Origin: Pedobacter sp. BS3
Lineage (GTDB): Bacteria; Bacteroidota; Bacteroidia; Sphingobacteriales; Sphingobacteriaceae
DNA length: 64,000 bases
Direction of reading: 5' to 3'
Assembly (NCBI RefSeq): GCF_008274585.1
Contig: NZ_VTRT01000009.1
Coordinates: 59,057-123,056 of the forward strand
Under the pieces are notes generated by a model. That model made no database searches and was not told the origin of the DNA. It was given only the letters and a program-made list of their open reading frames with translations. Position 1 is the stretch's first letter. Every line of letters starts with the position of its first letter. Of the stretch, positions 61,674 to 64,000 are shown in pieces. A program made the translations under genes and the position numbers.

Positions 61674-61709
61674 AAAACCCAGTTAACCATTATGTTAGCT
61701 GGGTTTTTT
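61674..61709 (+). terminator. Terminator after tRNA-Glu
   Basis: AAAACCCAGTTAAC pairs with GTTAGCTGGGTTTT (one mismatch) around a CATTAT loop, followed by TTTTTTC. A clear rho-independent terminator for the tRNA transcript. Confidence 0.85.
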
Positions 61710-61798
61710 CTTTTTAGGGCTAAAAATAGGGCGAATTTTTTTATATCCGCGATCACAAAATATAAACACTAGATTTAATAATTTTACCTCAGATTTAT

Positions 61799-61830
61799 TT
61801 TGTTTTTCGAATGTCCTATCGCTAACTTTA
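61799..61830 (+). promoter_or_regulatory. Candidate promoter of the TcmP cassette
   Basis: TTTG (61799-61802), 20 bases, TAACTTTA (61823-61830), seven of eight -7 positions, with the expected start near 61837 and an 18-base leader to the ATG. It would make the cassette independent of the tRNA transcript, which is terminated upstream. Confidence 0.5.
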
Positions 61831-61854
61831 TTGTTAATCAAAAACATCTAATTA

Positions 61855-62712
61855 ATGCAAACCTCTTATAACCCTATTATTGAAGTAGATGATGATGGAT
61901 TAGCAATTCCAGAAATTGGTCCTTGGGGGATTGAAAAGTATAATTTAGTGGGCAGGTATGCCAATATTTTCACTACAACAATGAGGGACAAATGGCACAG
62001 TCTCGTATACATTGATTTATTCTCTTCTGCTGGGTATGCTAAAATTGAAAAGACAAATAAAATTATCAAGTCCTCTTCAATGATAGCAATGTCTCTACCT
62101 ACTCCATTTACTAAATATATCTGTTGTGATGAAAATATTGAATTAATAAATGCGCTACAAACTCGTTCCAAAAGGGATTTCCCCCACTTGCAAGCTAAAT
62201 TTATACACGGCAATTGCAATGAAAAAATATCTGAAATCATAAATGAAATTCCTCAGTATACAGCCGGTAAAGGAGTCTTAAGTTTTTGTTTTGTTGATCC
62301 TTTCGCATTAGAAATAAATTTTAATACCTTGAGGCAGTTGGGTCGTTTAAAAATGGATTTCTTAATTTTAATTGCTACAGGTATGGCTGCTAAAAGAAAT
62401 GAACTCAATTATACAAAAACAACAAATTCTACTATAGAGCGATTCTTAGATAATCCAAATTGGAGGAGCGAATATCATGGTAGTATTGATACCTCTGATA
62501 CATCTTTTACACAGTTTTTAACCAAAAAACTAAAAAATGGGTTTCAATCTTTGGGCTATAGTCAAATAGAAGATTTCCATCCCGTTCGATATAGATTAAA
62601 TGGGAAATCCGTAATATTATATCATCTTGCTTTTTTTTCAAAAAACAAGCAAGGCAACAAGTTTTGGAATATAGTTAAAAACTATGGCAACGAACAAATG
62701 ACTTTGTTTTAA
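61855..62712 (+). CDS. tcmP: Three-Cys-motif partner protein TcmP
   Basis: A 285-residue TcmP-family protein. IGPWGIEKYNLVGRYANIF, then LVYIDLFSSAGYAKI (about residues 50-64) and SFCFVDPFALEINFNTLRQL (about 142-161) give a methyltransferase-like Rossmann pattern with DLF and DPF. The family is known mainly as the obligate neighbour of the three-Cys-motif protein, and here that protein follows 25 bases later. Enzymatic activity is not established to my knowledge. By eye the gene is clearly richer in A and T than the era-der region, suggesting acquisition. Confidence 0.85.
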   Translation: MQTSYNPIIEVDDDGLAIPEIGPWGIEKYNLVGRYANIFTTTMRDKWHSLVYIDLFSSAGYAKIEKTNKIIKSSSMIAMSLPTPFTKYICCDENIELINALQTRSKRDFPHLQAKFIHGNCNEKISEIINEIPQYTAGKGVLSFCFVDPFALEINFNTLRQLGRLKMDFLILIATGMAAKRNELNYTKTTNSTIERFLDNPNWRSEYHGSIDTSDTSFTQFLTKKLKNGFQSLGYSQIEDFHPVRYRLNGKSVILYHLAFFSKNKQGNKFWNIVKNYGNEQMTLF

Positions 62713-62737
62713 CTAAAAATATTAGCAATATTGTACC

Positions 62738-63496
62738 ATGGCAGAATCATCAATTGAGTGGACGGAATTAACATGGAACCCTGTTACTGGCTGTAAAAAA
62801 ATTAGCCCTGGCTGTAAATTCTGCTATGCAGAGGTTATGTCCAGACGTTTAAAAGCTATGGGAATTGATAAGTATAGAAATGGTTTTAAGATAACGCTTC
62901 ATCCTGAAGCATTAAATACCCCATTTACTTGGAAAAGGCCAAAAGTAGTTTTCGTGAATTCTATGAGTGATTTATTCCATGATGAAGTCCCATTAAGCTT
63001 TATCAAAGCGGTCTTTGCTGTTATGAATGCTACTCCTCAACATACCTATCAAGTTCTTACTAAACGGTCTGATAGGTTGCTACAGATATGTAACCAATTA
63101 AATTGGACGCCTAATATCTGGATGGGTGTCTCGGTAGAAAATGAAAATTATGCTTTTAGAGCTATAGACCTCAGCTTAACACCTGCTGTAGTTAAGTTTC
63201 TTTCCGTTGAACCGCTTTTAGGCTATATTGAAGAGTTACCATTACATAATATAAATTGGGTTATTGTAGGTGGAGAATCTGGACATGGGGCAAGACCAAT
63301 TAAATATGAATGGATAGAAGCTATAAGGCTACAATGCCAATACTATAATGTCCCTTTCTTCTTCAAACAATGGGGTAAATATAAATTTAATATTAACCCG
63401 AACGACCCCACAATAGACAAGTTACATCCTAATCATGCCAAGGGGGGATGTGAGCTTGATGGAGTAATTTACAGGGAACTCCCACAGTTACAATAA
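62738..63496 (+). CDS. Three-Cys-motif Gp37/Gp68-family protein (DUF5131)
   Basis: A 252-residue protein named after phage Gp37/Gp68. The start IEWTELTWNPVTGC (Cys17) runs into GCKKISPGCKFCYAEVMSRR, giving three cysteines in C-x6-C-x2-C spacing near residues 17-27, a radical-SAM-like iron-sulfur cluster motif. FVNSMSDLFHDEVP, YQVLTKRSDRLLQ, MGVSVENENYAFR, FLSVEPLLGYIEEL and VGGESGHGARPI follow in order, as in the family. With TcmP it forms a probable two-gene system whose substrate is unknown; phage, plasmid and genomic-island locations are frequent. Confidence 0.87.
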   Translation: MAESSIEWTELTWNPVTGCKKISPGCKFCYAEVMSRRLKAMGIDKYRNGFKITLHPEALNTPFTWKRPKVVFVNSMSDLFHDEVPLSFIKAVFAVMNATPQHTYQVLTKRSDRLLQICNQLNWTPNIWMGVSVENENYAFRAIDLSLTPAVVKFLSVEPLLGYIEELPLHNINWVIVGGESGHGARPIKYEWIEAIRLQCQYYNVPFFFKQWGKYKFNINPNDPTIDKLHPNHAKGGCELDGVIYRELPQLQ

Positions 63497-64000
63497 TTTT
63501 TATCTGTACATAGGGCTTTATTACATCATGCAATTTTTCAATGCCACAATTATTATTTGTTGCCAAGTAAAATAATACATGGGTAAGTTTTTTGAATTGC
63601 GCATAATGAATGAATGATTTTTATTACATTTAAATAAGCCTTTTGATACGATAATACTATTTATGCCGTGTCTAGTCTCCTCCGGAATTGCTGTTCATTT
63701 CTGCAATTTCACTTCCAATCATAAACTCCTCTTAGGGCTACGTTTTTATCATTTTTTCCCAGCAACGGGCAACAAAAAAGCCCTATAGGTTAAATTATAG
63801 GGCTAAATTTGTCAGAGAAAATTAGGATTTATGTCTCGTGCAAAGTATATTTCAGAGATAGTAGGATGAATTAATCGTTCCCGATTCATCTTCATAAATT
63901 ATTAAATCTTTGATTTAGTTTTTAACGTGTTGTGCGATTAAAAAGCCAAAGCATATTTTAAATGATTTAGCGGTCTGTTATTCTGTTTATTGATGAACTG
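63497..64000. other. AT-rich stretch without a confident gene
   Basis: Besides the hairpin at 63779-63804, it has GGGCTACG at 63735-63742, matching the last bases of tRNA-Glu (61665-61672). At the edge, a minus-strand frame ends with NKQNNRPLNHLKYALAF and a stop at 63938-63940. That frame is 20 codons long in the window and may be the C-terminus of a gene lying to the right; it is too short to identify. Confidence 0.4.
63779..63804 (-). terminator. Terminator-like hairpin, minus strand
   Basis: AGCCCTATA (63779-63787) pairs with TATAGGGCT (63796-63804) around an 8-base loop. On the minus strand the stem is followed by TTTTTTG, as for a rho-independent terminator of a gene entering from the right. 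Confidence 0.65.

Overview
The window comes from a chromosome of the Bacteroidota, most likely a Sphingobacteriaceae member close to Mucilaginibacter or Pedobacter. The evidence is two STN-type TonB-dependent receptors, a SusC/SusD pair with its own ECF sigma and FecR, DUF4249 and DUF5689 lipoproteins, the lipoprotein TamL, a Bacteroidota-type topoisomerase IV A subunit, and several promoters of the form TTTG / TAnnTTTG. The assignment rests on protein families and promoter style, not on a 16S gene, which is absent.

Layout. Positions 1-6310 (minus strand) are the division and cell-wall (dcw) operon mraZ-rsmH-ftsL-ftsI-murE-mraY, with mraY cut by the left edge and three 10-bp-spaced MraZ boxes ahead of mraZ. 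A housekeeping run follows (6910-11936): S4 protein, dapD, glycosyltransferase 9, tsaC-like, cca and a pRiA4b ORF-3-like protein. From 12407 to 21502 lie an outer-membrane receptor, a quinol-type nitric oxide reductase and a receptor/DUF4249 pair. From 22003 to 28888 there is a stress set (phosphoribosyltransferase, erythromycin-esterase family, Hsp20), two secreted sulfatases and a cobalamin-binding-type protein. A small RelE/ParE toxin-antitoxin pair, parC, a secreted NTF2-like protein with an ECF-type promoter, and a carbonic anhydrase/SulP pair take the map to 36100.

Positions 36791-49311 hold a Sus-like locus: ECF sigma, FecR, SusC, SusD, DUF5689 lipoprotein, a secreted endonuclease/exonuclease/phosphatase-fold protein, then a decaying tandem array of glycerophosphodiesterase genes and a truncated second sigma gene with a duplicated promoter. 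The enzymes suggest scavenging of phosphodiesters rather than glycans (inference). After it come HxlR/DoxX with an 18-bp-period operator, xerD, an acyltransferase, a VOC protein, tamL, an SpoU-type methyltransferase, tRNA-Cys with a 58-residue gene, mgtE, der and era. The right end carries tRNA-fMet and tRNA-Glu, then an AT-rich two-gene cassette (TcmP plus a three-Cys-motif Gp37/Gp68 protein) that looks horizontally acquired.

Between genes the window is unusually rich in repeats: arrays with a 7-nt period built from different words, a two-stem REP-like element (five copies), a 0.2-kb tandem duplication with a distant partial copy, long inverted repeats around a shared core, and a recurring hairpin. 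These repeats, the phosphodiesterase Sus-like locus and the TcmP cassette are the least ordinary parts.
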